Counted from the stretch's first letter, positions 24,272 to 33,086 are shown. The stretch: DNA of 36,743 bases from Muribaculaceae bacterium (GCA_017962765.1 JAGCUP010000179.1:1-36743); one strand, 5' to 3'. The notes: generated by a model not told the origin, from the sequence alone. Translations and numbers: made by a program.

Positions 24272-26824
24272 TTAGTGTACCACGGTGACTTGACGGGTGG
24301 CGGGGAAGCCATCGGTGAAGACAATCACTGCGTAGTGACCGGCGGGCACATCCTCGACGTTGATGAAGTTGCCGGTGTGGCGCTTCACGGTGCGGCCGTT
24401 GGCGTCGATGAGCTCCATGCCGTAGATGGGTCCGTCGGCGCTGGCCACGACATAGTCGTTGACGGGCTTCGTGTTCACATTCACAGCGGCGTTGTCGGCA
24501 CCATCGCCCAACAGGATGTTGTAGAGTGCGGTGACGTCGGCGCCGCTCACGTTGCCGTCGCGGTTGACATCGGGATTGCCCAATACGGTCAGGTCATCGA
24601 GGAGCACGCCGTAGAGCGAGGTTACATCGGCACCGCTCACCACGCCGTCGCCGTTGACGTCGCCGGGTTCATCGGGTGTCGCGGAGGCTTCCTTGACAGG
24701 GTCGTCGAACTTGATGGTTCCGGTGTGTCCTACCTTATTGTCTTCATCGCGCTTGAGCACGAGTGCGGCCAGCTCGTAGGTCTTTCCTGCGGGCAGCGCA
24801 TTGAGTTCGGCGCGCAGGGCTCGCCAGCCGTTGAAGTCGATGACGCCCAGGTCAAATTCCACCTCGTCGGTGCCGTCGGTCTCGCGCAGGACGGCGGTGA
24901 CGTGGTTAAGGCTGACGTCGCCATTGACAGGCACCACGAGTGCGTCGTTGCGCGTGAGCTCGTTCCACTGCGAGTTGAGGGCCAGTTCGATTTGTGCTCC
25001 GGCCGGAATTTCATACTTCAGTTGTAACGACTTGGCGCCGAGCAGGTAATCGGAGGCCGTGGAGATGGTGGCGGTAGCTCCTTCGTCGGTTGTGGCCGTC
25101 ACGTCATCCTTGGCGTCAAGTGCGGATACAACATCCTTACCGTCGACTTCCTCAGACACATCGATGGCGGTGAAGCTGTAGTCGATTTCCTGGGGCAGAC
25201 GCAGCCCGGCTGTGTCGACGAGCTCTTTGCTGATGGTGAGGCGGTATTGCTCGCCCACGGTGAGGGAATTGGCGATGGGGATGCGGATGTAGCCGTATTC
25301 GTCGCCCTGCTTGTTGAGTTTTACTGAGCGCTTGTTGATGGTGACTTCTTCGCCGGCTGCGTTAAAGATACGAATCTTATCGTAGTAGTAGCCGGTGACG
25401 AGCATCGAATCGACGCGAATCTCAACGAGCGCGTTCTTGTAGTGCACGCGGTCGTTATCTTGCGGGAAGATGATGTATGGCTCTATGTATTTGCGGGCCT
25501 CGGTCTGGAATTCGAAGGTGAAGTCCTCGCCAAGAGCCATGCCGCCGTTGTGCTCGGCGCTGGCTTTGAGTGTGACGGAGTAGCGGGTGTCGGCCTCAAA
25601 GGCATCGTTGGGCTCGAAAATCATGCGGTAGTAGCTGTCTTCCCACGTGAAATGTCCCTCGACGGGCGGGTCGATGACAAGGGCTGCCTGGGTGCTCACG
25701 GGGTCCATGTCCCAATTGAAGTTGAACACGATAGGCGTGCTGCATTTAAGGGGCGCGTCGCCCTCGTGCCACACGGGGGAGTAAGAGACCACTTCGGGCG
25801 GCGTGTTACGCACACGCATGAGGTCGAAGTTGCAGTAGGCGCTTTGGTTGTTGCCCAGCGTCACCTCCTTTGTCTGCTCGTAGTGCTCGGGGCCTCGCGC
25901 CACGATGCGGTAAGTTCCGGCGGGCACCATCTTGAAGACGTAGATGCCGTTATAGAGTCCGCCCGTGTTGCATTCGTCGAGTGTGTTGCCGTCGAGGTCT
26001 TGCAGGAGCACCGTCGCGTTATTGAGCGAGAGTCGTTTGTCGTCGCCAAAGCACTCGTTGGACACATTGCGCAAAATTCGGCTGTCGCGCAGCAGGCCGG
26101 CGATGGGACCGTAGCCGAAGGTATCGTCGCTGCGTCCGAAGTAGCTGTCGGCACCGCGCGAGAAGTTCCATCCCTCGAGCCAGCAGTAGTTGTCGTTGAG
26201 CAGGCGGTAAGTTTCGGGGATATAGTCATGGAACGAGCCTTCGTCGAGCATCGACACCGCGTTGTTGCCGCGCAACACACCCAGGCCCTGTGTGCCCCAA
26301 CTGGGGTAGAAAGACCAGTCGCCGTAGAGCGAATAGCTGCTACTGGTCCAATAAGTAGCCTTGTTTTGGTAGAGAATGGTGCACAGGGTGCGGGCTAGCT
26401 GGTCGCTGCCGGTCACCACAGGTTGCCCTGTATAGCCACGATACAGTCCCAAGGGGAAGTTGCAGCGGTTCTCGGTGCCGGTGGCGTTGCTGTGGATAGA
26501 GTAGAAGATGTCGGCTCCGCTATTGTTACACAGCGCCACGATGGTCGACAGCTTTAGGTCGTCGTCCGTGGTATTGCGCACGCGCGACATTGAAGTAGTG
26601 TAGCCCTTGGCTTTCAGCATATTATTGAGGGCAAAACCTTTCTTGAGGTTGCTGTTCGACTCCCAGAAGCCGGCGGTGTCACCTTGTGCGAAGGGATAGA
26701 CCACCACGTTACGGTCGTCGGAGTCGTGTCCGCCGTGTCCGGGGTTGATATATACGTGAGGCATTGCGGCGAGGGCTGCCATTGCGACAGCCACGCTAAT
26801 CAGTGCGAAAAATATTTTTTTCAT
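24272..26824 (-). CDS. Large secreted N-acetylmuramoyl-L-alanine amidase with dockerin-like repeats and T9SS tail
   Basis: An 850-residue protein. Signal peptide at residues 1-20. The amidase_3 catalytic domain has its zinc ligands and catalytic acid in place: INPGHGGHDSDDR (H30), WESNSNLKKG (E55), FYSIHSNA (H111) and SMLDEGSFHDY (E195). Then follow a carboxypeptidase-regulatory-like segment, Ig-like bacterial domains (SYSPVWHEGDAPL, FEPNDAFEADTRYSVTLKA), two dockerin-like repeats (DVNGDGVVSGADVTSLYGVL, DVNRDGNVSGADVTALYNIL), and a final segment GMELIDANGRTVKRHTGNF to PAGHYAVIVF that resembles a T9SS sorting domain. Family enzymes cut the peptide from MurNAc; here the target could be extracellular peptidoglycan. 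It follows a beta-propeller gene by 19 bp. Confidence 0.85.
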   Translation of the reverse strand: MKKIFFALISVAVAMAALAAMPHVYINPGHGGHDSDDRNVVVYPFAQGDTAGFWESNSNLKKGFALNNMLKAKGYTTSMSRVRNTTDDDLKLSTIVALCNNSGADIFYSIHSNATGTENRCNFPLGLYRGYTGQPVVTGSDQLARTLCTILYQNKATYWTSSSYSLYGDWSFYPSWGTQGLGVLRGNNAVSMLDEGSFHDYIPETYRLLNDNYCWLEGWNFSRGADSYFGRSDDTFGYGPIAGLLRDSRILRNVSNECFGDDKRLSLNNATVLLQDLDGNTLDECNTGGLYNGIYVFKMVPAGTYRIVARGPEHYEQTKEVTLGNNQSAYCNFDLMRVRNTPPEVVSYSPVWHEGDAPLKCSTPIVFNFNWDMDPVSTQAALVIDPPVEGHFTWEDSYYRMIFEPNDAFEADTRYSVTLKASAEHNGGMALGEDFTFEFQTEARKYIEPYIIFPQDNDRVHYKNALVEIRVDSMLVTGYYYDKIRIFNAAGEEVTINKRSVKLNKQGDEYGYIRIPIANSLTVGEQYRLTISKELVDTAGLRLPQEIDYSFTAIDVSEEVDGKDVVSALDAKDDVTATTDEGATATISTASDYLLGAKSLQLKYEIPAGAQIELALNSQWNELTRNDALVVPVNGDVSLNHVTAVLRETDGTDEVEFDLGVIDFNGWRALRAELNALPAGKTYELAALVLKRDEDNKVGHTGTIKFDDPVKEASATPDEPGDVNGDGVVSGADVTSLYGVLLDDLTVLGNPDVNRDGNVSGADVTALYNILLGDGADNAAVNVNTKPVNDYVVASADGPIYGMELIDANGRTVKRHTGNFINVEDVPAGHYAVIVFTDGFPATRQVTVVH

Positions 26825-26843
26825 CGTCGTGTCCTCCTATCGG

Positions 26844-27743
26844 TTATTGGGTGATTTGGATTTTCATCATCGTCAGGTGACCGTCGATGGTGGTGTAGAC
26901 TATGGTGCCCGCGGCGGCTGTGGGTTGCATCGTCATCGACGTGGGAGCCGTGAGGGCATGGCTGAAGGTGCCGTCGGCCTTGAGGAGCAGGATTTGCGAC
27001 GAGGTGAACTGGTGGCCATCGTCGGTGGCGTTCTGCACCACGAGATAGTCGTTGTCGAGCCAGCTGGGCATCTCATAGTGGCCCAGCGAGGCGAGCACGC
27101 GTCCTTCGAGGTCGGTGACGAAGACGCCGCTCTCGGCAGCCACAAAGGCCACCTTATCGCCCGAGGGTGAGAGGCATGCCCAGAGGTATCCGGCGTAGGA
27201 TTCGACGGGCGAGTAGGCCGTGGTGACGCCGTTGCGCGTAATCATCAACTGCGAGCCTTGTGTATAGACGCTCGTGCCCGTGTCGCGCACGCGGCCCTGG
27301 CTCTTGCGCGCGCCCACAAAGGCGGCGCCCTTGTCGCCCACCACGGGTTGCACGGTGCCGTGTTGCGGTTCAAGGAGAGCCTCGGCGCGATGGCTGGCCA
27401 GGTCGTAACGCATGGGAGTGCGGTAAATCAAGCGGTCGTCGGCGCGCTTGGCGGTAACGAAACACACTTGGCCGTCATCGGCCCAACGTGCGTCGAAACC
27501 AGCGCCCGATTCGTCGCTGAGCGTGGTCGCCTCACTGGTGGTGAGGTCAAGCATTTGTAGACCGTGCGCATCAGCATCAGTGAAAAGAAGCTTAGTGGCG
27601 TCGGGGCTGAGCTTCGGATAGTAGGCCTCGCCAACGCCCTTTGTCAACCGTGTCTGTTCGACCACGGTCACTTGCTGCGCCATGGCGGCCACGGCACAGC
27701 AGCCACCCAAGAGTGGCAGGAGCATTTTCAGTAATGTTTTCAT
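26844..27743 (-). CDS. Secreted PD40/TolB-like beta-propeller protein
   Basis: The ATG at 27743 gives the signal peptide MKTLLKMLLPLLGGCCAVAA-MA; earlier in-frame starts up to 27806 would precede it. The 299-residue product contains several WD40-like PD40 blades: AYYPKLSPDATKLLFTDADA, ARWADDGQVCFVTAKR, WACLSPSGDKVAFVAAESGV and MPSWLDNDYLVVQNATDDG. Such propellers usually bind proteins or glycans. No enzyme motif is visible. The amidase gene begins 19 bp downstream, so a scaffold role for that enzyme is possible but is only inferred from position. Confidence 0.75.
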   Translation of the reverse strand: MKTLLKMLLPLLGGCCAVAAMAQQVTVVEQTRLTKGVGEAYYPKLSPDATKLLFTDADAHGLQMLDLTTSEATTLSDESGAGFDARWADDGQVCFVTAKRADDRLIYRTPMRYDLASHRAEALLEPQHGTVQPVVGDKGAAFVGARKSQGRVRDTGTSVYTQGSQLMITRNGVTTAYSPVESYAGYLWACLSPSGDKVAFVAAESGVFVTDLEGRVLASLGHYEMPSWLDNDYLVVQNATDDGHQFTSSQILLLKADGTFSHALTAPTSMTMQPTAAAGTIVYTTIDGHLTMMKIQITQ

Positions 27744-27783
27744 CTCGTGAATGATATATAATGGTTCATATAAATTCCAAATC

Positions 27784-27791
27784 ACAAAGTT
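27784..27791 (-). promoter_or_regulatory. -7 element of the propeller-amidase operon
   Basis: Minus strand TAACTTTG (27791-27784), about 40 nt before the ATG at 27743; no clear -33 partner. Confidence 0.5.
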
Positions 27792-28053
27792 AGTAATTAA
27801 TTCCAAAAATATGCTAAAATTCTGCCGATATTTTCAAAATCTTCATCATTCCGAAGTATTTTGAAAGGATTTCCTGTTTTCCCCTGTTTTTTTCTGTGAT
27901 ATTTTTTGAGGTTCAGGGTAAAAGTGGATACTGGTCGTCCCTATAGCCGATAAATAGACGCCATTATTATAATGAAGATTATTTTAACGATAATTATAAT
28001 TCTGTCTTATTGTGATGCGAAATAATTTTTTGGGAAGAAAATGGGTCGAAATT
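27792..28053. other. AT-rich intergenic region with nothing clear
   Basis: Between the propeller gene promoter and the tRNA promoter. AT-rich with poly-T patches. A 17-codon hydrophobic frame at 27972-28025 was seen but is too short to call. No structured RNA or repeat is apparent. Confidence 0.5.
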
Positions 28054-28083
28054 TTGGTGATTCAAAAAAAAGTAGTACCTTTG
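28054..28083 (+). promoter_or_regulatory. Promoter of tRNA-Val
   Basis: TTG at 28054-28056, 19-bp spacer, TACCTTTG at 28076-28083, ending 29 bp before the mature tRNA. Confidence 0.72.
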
Positions 28084-28112
28084 CCGTGCTTTTTGCGAAA
28101 AGTGAGCAAAAA

Positions 28113-28187
28113 GGGTGCTTAGCTCAGCTGGTTTAGAGCGCATCCTTGACAGGGATGAGGTCACCTGTTCGAATCAGGTAGCACCCA
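28113..28187 (+). tRNA. tRNA-Val (anticodon GAC)
   Basis: Full cloverleaf. Acceptor GGGTGCT (28113-28119) pairs with AGCACCC (28180-28186) and the discriminator is A. The anticodon stem CATCC/GGATG encloses the loop TTGACAG, so the anticodon is GAC (valine). The T arm is ACCTG-TTCGAAT-CAGGT. CCA is not encoded. Confidence 0.96.
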
Positions 28188-28193
28188 CACAAT

Positions 28194-28228
28194 GAGGACG
28201 GAACGATTGTTCCGCCCTCTATTTTTTT
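28194..28228 (+). terminator. Terminator of tRNA-Val
   Basis: GAGGACGGAAC (28194-28204), loop GATT, GTTCCGCCCTC (28209-28219): an 11-bp stem with one A-C mismatch, then A and seven T (28222-28228). Confidence 0.88.
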
Positions 28229-28254
28229 GCTCATGCGCCATTGTCTTGTAGGGT

Positions 28255-28902
28255 CTATCCAATATCGATTGTCTCACCGCCATATTTTGGCCGTTTGCCG
28301 ATGAGGGTGTTGAACACGGCTTTGGTGCGTGCCAGTGCTTCACGGGCCATCATGATATAGCGCCGGCTGTCACCACGCCAGTTTCCGGCGTTCATGCCGA
28401 TGGCGTCGATACCATAGGCTTGTGCGTAGTAAAGTGCCCGCTCGTTGTGGAACTTTTGCGAAACCACCAATATGCTGTCCTGCCCGAAGATTTCTTTTGC
28501 CCGCACCATCGAATCGAGTGTCTTGAGCCCGGCATAGTCGGCATAGATTACGCTGTCGGGCACCCCTCGCTGCACCAGGTCGGCGCGCATCATTTCAGGC
28601 TCGTTATAATCCTTTGTGCTGTTGTCGCCACTCACAATGATGCGGTCAACTTTGCCGGCATGGTATAGTGCCGCCATAGTGTCGATGCGGTTGTAGTAAT
28701 AGGGATTCGGTCCTCCCCATCTGCTAATGGGGCTGGTCCCCAGCAACAGCGCCGTGTGACGGTGTGGCACATCGTTCACACAATTATAGAGCTTGTCTTT
28801 GCTCGCTTGCAACACGATGATGTTGCACACCAAACACACCACGGCACATAGTGCGCAGACAATTAAGAACCATTTAAATGCTTTGCGCAAAAGCCGTTTC
28901 AT
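28255..28902 (-). CDS. SanA/YdcF-like DUF218 membrane protein
   Basis: A 215-residue protein with one N-terminal membrane helix (FLIVCALCAVVCLVCNIIVL, residues 12-31) and a DUF218 domain: HTALLLGTSPISR, PYYYNRIDTMAALYHAGKVD, IIVSGDNSTKDYNEP, GLKTLDSMVRAKEIFG and VVSQKFHNERALYYA. This is the SanA (vancomycin-exclusion) branch. In Enterobacteria SanA affects envelope barrier function; the molecular reaction is not known. The gene starts 26 bp after the tolC-like gene, suggesting an envelope-related operon. Confidence 0.85.
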   Translation of the reverse strand: MKRLLRKAFKWFLIVCALCAVVCLVCNIIVLQASKDKLYNCVNDVPHRHTALLLGTSPISRWGGPNPYYYNRIDTMAALYHAGKVDRIIVSGDNSTKDYNEPEMMRADLVQRGVPDSVIYADYAGLKTLDSMVRAKEIFGQDSILVVSQKFHNERALYYAQAYGIDAIGMNAGNWRGDSRRYIMMAREALARTKAVFNTLIGKRPKYGGETIDIG

Positions 28903-28928
28903 GGTTGGATTTTAAGCCCGTCTTCGGA

Positions 28929-30356
28929 CTAGTAGCGCATGGTGCCGGTGACCTTCGAGAGATAGACGTCGCACAGCTGGACGTCGATTTCGGCGTCGAT
29001 TTTCTCGCTACTGGCTTCAAGCCAAGCGGTTTGTGCCGCAAGCACGTCGTCGGTGGTGGCCATGCCCTCCTTGAAGGCGAGTTGGGCCACGCGCAGGTTC
29101 TCGTCGGCCTTGGCGAGGTTGGTGCGCGTCATCTCGAGCGTCTTGTTGGCCTCCTGGTAGCGGAAGCGGGCCTGGTTGACTTGGAGCTCGATTTTCTCCT
29201 TGGCCTCGTCAAGCTCAAGACGCTTGATGCGTGCCTCGACCTGAGCCGCCTTGTACTTGTTGCTCAGACCGCCCCAGTGCCACAGCGGGATTTTGACCAT
29301 GGCGCCGATGGTAAACCCAAACCCGAAGCTATTCTTGAAGCCGTTGTAAGTGTTGGGGTTAGTGGCATGGTAGGCGCCGATGGCTGCCACGGTGGGCAGC
29401 ATTGCAGCGCGCTCAACGTCGGCCTTGCGGTCGTAGATTTTCGTGGCGAGTTCAAGAGAATGTATGTCGTGTCGCAAGGCGTACACATTGTTCATGTCAA
29501 ACTCGGCGGGTCGCGGCTGAGTCTCGAGTTTGGCTTGGTCTTCGTCGGCGAGGATGAGCTGCGCGTCAACGGGAAGGCCGCAAAGTTGGGCGAGCAACAT
29601 GCGTGACAGAGTGAGCCCGTTGTTCACCTTGGTCAACGCCACATTGGCCTCGTTGAGCTTCACGTCGACCGAGAGCAGGTTGGCACGCGTGGCCACACCC
29701 TGGTCAAGCATGCGCTTCACATCTTCGTCAAGGGCCTCGACGAGATTGACATAGCCCTGGGCAAGACGCTGCTTTGACTTGAGCGACACCACCTGCCAAT
29801 AGGCTGCGTCCACGTTATAGACGACGTCCTCGGCCTTGCTGTCGTGCATCGATTGTGCCAGTTCCTCGGCATAGCGCGTGATGTCGTTCATCGCCTTAAT
29901 TTTGCCGCCCATGTAGATGGGTTGCGTCACCGTGATTGCTGCCCCCATCACATTATGGATATTGTAAGTCATCGCGCTCTTGGGGAGTAGGGCCACTTGC
30001 TTGGGCACGGGTTGGCCGTCCACCACGAGAGGCTCGCCCGTCATCGGGTTGGTGACGATGTCGAACTCATATCCTCCGGCTGCCAGATTGAAGTTTTTGA
30101 CCGGCAGCAGGGCGTCGCTCTCGATGAGCGAGAGTTTCTTTTGGTTATACATGTAAGTGCCCTGAAAGTCGAAGTTGGGCAGATAGGCGGCGTGGGCCTC
30201 CTTGCGCTGGTATCCGGCCTGCTCGATTTTGAGCTGTGCCTGCTTGATTTCCTTGTTGTTGCGCAGCGCCATGTGACGGCACGAGTCGAGCGTCACTTGT
30301 GCAGTTGCTGCGATTGCTGCGATTGCGGCTAGCGATAAGCAAACTATTTTTTTCAT
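28929..30356 (-). CDS. TolC-family outer-membrane efflux protein
   Basis: The ATG at 30356 gives a signal peptide MKKIVCLSLAAIAAIAATAQ; the in-frame ATG at 30380 would lie only about 15 nt after the predicted transcription start. The 475-residue product has the repeated OEP architecture: VTLDSCRHMALRNNKEIKQ, then long coiled-coil helices (LDEDVKRMLDQGVATRANLL, LSVDVKLNEANVALTKVNNG), and the second repeat (HDIHSLELATKIYDRKADVERA, ARIKRLELDEAKEKIELQVN, AFKEGMATTDDVLAAQTAWL). TolC proteins form the outer-membrane exit duct of efflux pumps or type I secretion. No RND, ABC or membrane-fusion gene is adjacent; instead a SanA-like gene follows. Confidence 0.92.
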   Translation of the reverse strand: MKKIVCLSLAAIAAIAATAQVTLDSCRHMALRNNKEIKQAQLKIEQAGYQRKEAHAAYLPNFDFQGTYMYNQKKLSLIESDALLPVKNFNLAAGGYEFDIVTNPMTGEPLVVDGQPVPKQVALLPKSAMTYNIHNVMGAAITVTQPIYMGGKIKAMNDITRYAEELAQSMHDSKAEDVVYNVDAAYWQVVSLKSKQRLAQGYVNLVEALDEDVKRMLDQGVATRANLLSVDVKLNEANVALTKVNNGLTLSRMLLAQLCGLPVDAQLILADEDQAKLETQPRPAEFDMNNVYALRHDIHSLELATKIYDRKADVERAAMLPTVAAIGAYHATNPNTYNGFKNSFGFGFTIGAMVKIPLWHWGGLSNKYKAAQVEARIKRLELDEAKEKIELQVNQARFRYQEANKTLEMTRTNLAKADENLRVAQLAFKEGMATTDDVLAAQTAWLEASSEKIDAEIDVQLCDVYLSKVTGTMRY

Positions 30357-30399
30357 ATAGTAAAACTGGGCTGTAGTCAAGTTTTTTTGTTTCGCGCCA

Positions 30400-30430
30400 C
30401 AAAGATAGTAATTTTTTGGCCAACGCTCAA
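30400..30430 (-). promoter_or_regulatory. Bacteroidetes promoter of the tolC-sanA operon
   Basis: Minus strand TTG (30430-30428), 20-bp spacer, TATCTTTG (30407-30400): exact match. The -33 box lies inside the left arm of the inverted repeat at 30422-30484. Confidence 0.78.
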
Positions 30431-30489
30431 GCAGATGTTCTTAAAAAGAACACTTTCGTAATACGCCAGAACACCTTGAGCGTTTTTTT
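30422..30489. repeat. Nested inverted repeat with T tract upstream of ferredoxin
   Basis: Outer arms AACGCTCAAG (30422-30431) and CTTGAGCGTT (30475-30484) are perfect 10-bp inverted repeats. Inside is a second hairpin, TGTTCTT (30436-30442) with AAGAACA (30446-30452). A run of T follows the right arm (to 30489), so on the plus strand it looks like a terminator, although no plus-strand gene precedes it. Confidence 0.7.
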
Positions 30490-30511
30490 GTGCTTGCATT
30501 GTCTTTTTTAT

Positions 30512-30542
30512 TTGGTGGAATGAAATAAATGTTTTATATTTG
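30512..30542 (+). promoter_or_regulatory. Bacteroidetes promoter of the ferredoxin gene
   Basis: TTG at 30512-30514, 20-bp spacer, TATATTTG at 30535-30542: exact. Leader of about 70 nt to the ATG at 30616. Confidence 0.78.
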
Positions 30543-30615
30543 CAGGGTCAAAAATTAAATTCACGATTAACAACAAACAACTAATTCATTCACCTTAATT
30601 AAATTCAAGAGAACT

Positions 30616-30783
30616 ATGGCATACGTAATTGGAGAAGACTGCGTTGCTTGTGGAACCTGCCAGGCAGTGTGCCCCACCGGCGCTATCAGCGAAGGCGACA
30701 TCTATGTGATTGACCCCGACGTTTGCATCAGCTGCGGCACTTGCGTTGAGAGCTGCCCCAACGAGGCTATCAGCGAAGGCTAA
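30616..30783 (+). CDS. 2[4Fe-4S] ferredoxin
   Basis: A 55-residue clostridial-type ferredoxin, an electron carrier with two 4Fe-4S clusters. Cysteines are C9, C12, C15, C19 and C37, C40, C43, C47 (CVACGTCQAVCP and CISCGTCVESCP), both in the CxxCxxCxxxCP pattern, within the internal two-fold repeat (ACGTCQAVCPTGAIS and SCGTCVESCPNEAIS). It is a single-gene unit with its own exact promoter and a terminator 37 bp after the stop. Likely partners in Bacteroidales are pyruvate:ferredoxin oxidoreductase and hydrogenase, which are not in the window. Confidence 0.96.
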   Translation: MAYVIGEDCVACGTCQAVCPTGAISEGDIYVIDPDVCISCGTCVESCPNEAISEG

Positions 30784-30820
30784 GGCACTCCACGAGGTTA
30801 CCCTAATAACCTTTACAACC

Positions 30821-30860
30821 GACAAGATTGGGGGCGAGCAATATCGCCCCTATTTTGTCG
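30821..30860 (+). terminator. Terminator of the ferredoxin gene
   Basis: A long stem: CGACAA-GATT-GGGGCGA (30821-30837) against TCGCCCC-TATT-TTGTCG (30844-30860), with a 6-nt loop and little mispairing. The AT-rich segment TATTTT follows the GC core, so the core stem 30831-30850 can act as an intrinsic terminator. Confidence 0.8.
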
Positions 30861-30906
30861 ATTGTTCTCGTGTGTTCGTGTGGATGAATTTTAATGTTTT
30901 GAGACT

Positions 30907-31713
30907 ATGATGAAACGAATCGCTGTAATATTTTTCGCCGCCATGTTTGCGCTGACGGCACTTGCGCAGGAAGGCACGGTCATCGCCAAGCGCAACGTAC
31001 TTTTTGACGGATATAACTTCTGGGTGCGCACCCCGCAGGGCTACAACCCGCACGGTCCGCGTCAGCCCCTGGTGATTTTCTTGCACGGCGCCAGCCTGTG
31101 TGGCCACGACCTTAACCGTGTGAAGCGGTACGGCCCGCTCGACGCCATCACCAAGGGCGTTGACATCCCCGCCGTGATTGTGGCACCTCAAAACCCTGGC
31201 GGCTCATGGAAGCCGAAAAAGCTTGACGATATCCTAGAGTGGACCAAGGCCCACTATAATATCGACAGCACGCGCGTGTATGTGTTGGGAATGAGCCTGG
31301 GCGGATATGGCACGATGGACTTTGCCGGCACCTATCCCCATAAGATTGCGGCAGCCATGGCGCTTTGCGGCGGTTGCACGTTGCGCGACCAAAGCGGCCT
31401 GGGCAAGCTGCCCCTGTGGATAATGCACGGTACGGCCGACCGCGCCGTATCGGTGGCGAAGTCGAAGATTGTAGTGAGCTACCTGCAGGCTGCACGTGCC
31501 ACCGAACACCTGCGCTATGACTGGCTTGCCGGCGCCTCGCACGGCGCGCTGGCCCGCATCTTTTATCTCGACAAGACCTACGAGTGGCTCATGTCGCACA
31601 CCCTCGACGACCCGTCTCGAGAGGTGAACAGGGAGATTTCCATCACGCAGACCGACATGAATAACGCCTATCGCATGCTCTCGCAAAAGAAGCGCGAGCC
31701 CGTCATTGAATAA
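30907..31713 (+). CDS. Secreted alpha/beta-hydrolase, esterase-like
   Basis: A 268-residue hydrolase with signal peptide [20 protein letters not shown]. The alpha/beta fold is marked by the oxyanion region VIFLHGAS (residues 57-63), nucleophile elbow GMSLGG (S130), acid D178 in HGTADRAV, and H212 in GASHGA, giving a complete catalytic triad. This pattern is typical of CE1/feruloyl-esterase or poly-esterase-like proteins that cut ester links in plant polysaccharides, but peptidase or lipase use cannot be excluded. It follows the ferredoxin terminator and is a separate unit. Confidence 0.82.
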   Translation: MMKRIAVIFFAAMFALTALAQEGTVIAKRNVLFDGYNFWVRTPQGYNPHGPRQPLVIFLHGASLCGHDLNRVKRYGPLDAITKGVDIPAVIVAPQNPGGSWKPKKLDDILEWTKAHYNIDSTRVYVLGMSLGGYGTMDFAGTYPHKIAAAMALCGGCTLRDQSGLGKLPLWIMHGTADRAVSVAKSKIVVSYLQAARATEHLRYDWLAGASHGALARIFYLDKTYEWLMSHTLDDPSREVNREISITQTDMNNAYRMLSQKKREPVIE

Positions 31714-31763
31714 TTCTTAAAACTTATCCTTTTCTTACCATAAACCGATTAAATTCACACCTC

Positions 31764-33086
31764 ATGAAAGAAATCAAATGCCCCAAATGTGGCAGCGTGT
31801 TTACAGTCGACGAGGCCGACTACGCCGCCATTGCCTCACAAGTGAAAAACGCCGAGTTCCACGCCGAAGTGGAACGCCGCGCCACCGAAATCGAGAACCA
31901 GCAGGCCCTCAAGCAACAAGCCGAGAAACTCAAGATTGAGAACGACTTCGAGCGGCGCCTCAACGCGAAAGACGCCGAGTTGGCCCAGCGCGACAACGAC
32001 ATTAAGGTACTCAAACAGAAGATGGTCACCGACTCGCAGGCCCAACAAATCGAGCTGCAGAAGCGACTGTCCGAAAAAGAAGCGCTCATCAAAGAGCTTA
32101 AAGCCAAGTTGGAGCAAGGTGACGACCGCATCAAAATGGCCGTGCTCCAGGAGCAGAACAAGGCAAAAGACGAGTTGCAGGAGCGGGAGCGCAAAATCGC
32201 CGAGCTCGTTAGCCGGGCTGCCAACGACCAGAAGGAAGCCACCCTGCGGGAGCAAAACATCAAGGAGAGCTATGAGCTGCAGCTGCGCCAAAAACAGGAA
32301 ATGGTAGATTACTACAAGGACATGAAGACGCGTCTCTCGACCAAGATGGTGGGAGAGACCCTCGAAATCCATTGCAGCACGCAGTTCAACTCGCTCATCA
32401 GGCCTATCATGCCCACCGCCTATTTTGAGAAGGACAACGACGCCTCGGGTGGCAGCAAGGGAGACTTCATTTTCCGCGACTTTGAGGACGGTCAGGAATA
32501 TGTCTCCATCATGTTCGAAATGAAAAACGAGATGGACGAGACCGTTTACAAGCACCGCAACGAAGACTTTCTCAAGAAGCTCGATGAGGACCGCAAGGCC
32601 AAAAAATGCGAATATGCCGTGCTCGTCTCGCTTCTTGAGCCTGAAAGTGAGCTCTATAACACCGGAATTGTCGACATGAGCCACCGCTACCCCAAGATGT
32701 ACGTCATCAGGCCCCAGTTCTTTATTCCCCTCATCACACTCCTCGTCCAAGCCTCCAAGAAAAGCATCTCCCTCCAGCGTGAGTTAGCTTTGGCGCGCAG
32801 TCAGAACGTGGATGTGACCCACTTCGAGGAGCAGCTCAACGACTTCAAGGAGAAATTCGGCAACAACTACCGCCTCGCCAGCGAGCGTTTCAAGAAAGCC
32901 ATCGATGAGATTGACAAGTCAATCGACCACCTTAATAAGATTAAGACCCACCTGCTTGGTTCAGAAAACAACTTGCGCCTCGCCAACGACAAGGCCGACG
33001 CCCTCACCATAAAAAAACTCACCCGCGGCAACCCCACTATGAAGGAAAAATTCAAGCAGGCCCGTCAACAAAATATTGACGAGTGA
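31764..33086 (+). CDS. DUF2130 protein with zinc ribbon, coiled coil and nuclease-like core
   Basis: A 440-residue DUF2130 (COG4487) protein. The N-terminus has a single CPKCG half-ribbon (residues 5-9, [16 protein letters not shown]), then a coiled coil (about 30-205). The conserved domain follows with [40 protein letters not shown] and [15 protein letters not shown] (D234) and EMK (E252, K254) match the acidic/lysine pattern of PD-(D/E)XK nucleases. The tail (about 330-440) is again helical ([40 protein letters not shown]). The biological role of the family is unknown. Confidence 0.88.
   Translation: MKEIKCPKCGSVFTVDEADYAAIASQVKNAEFHAEVERRATEIENQQALKQQAEKLKIENDFERRLNAKDAELAQRDNDIKVLKQKMVTDSQAQQIELQKRLSEKEALIKELKAKLEQGDDRIKMAVLQEQNKAKDELQERERKIAELVSRAANDQKEATLREQNIKESYELQLRQKQEMVDYYKDMKTRLSTKMVGETLEIHCSTQFNSLIRPIMPTAYFEKDNDASGGSKGDFIFRDFEDGQEYVSIMFEMKNEMDETVYKHRNEDFLKKLDEDRKAKKCEYAVLVSLLEPESELYNTGIVDMSHRYPKMYVIRPQFFIPLITLLVQASKKSISLQRELALARSQNVDVTHFEEQLNDFKEKFGNNYRLASERFKKAIDEIDKSIDHLNKIKTHLLGSENNLRLANDKADALTIKKLTRGNPTMKEKFKQARQQNIDE

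Noticed and set aside
25442..26398. A 318-codon plus-strand frame
   Set aside because: Antisense to the amidase catalytic domain.
27972..28025. 17-codon hydrophobic frame (MKIILTIIIILSYCDAK)
   Set aside because: Too short, no clear promoter for it, no conserved context; signal-peptide look alone is not enough in AT-rich DNA.
28113..28260. Integration site of a mobile element at tRNA-Val
   Set aside because: No repeat of the tRNA 3' end and no integrase found; flanking genes are ordinary.
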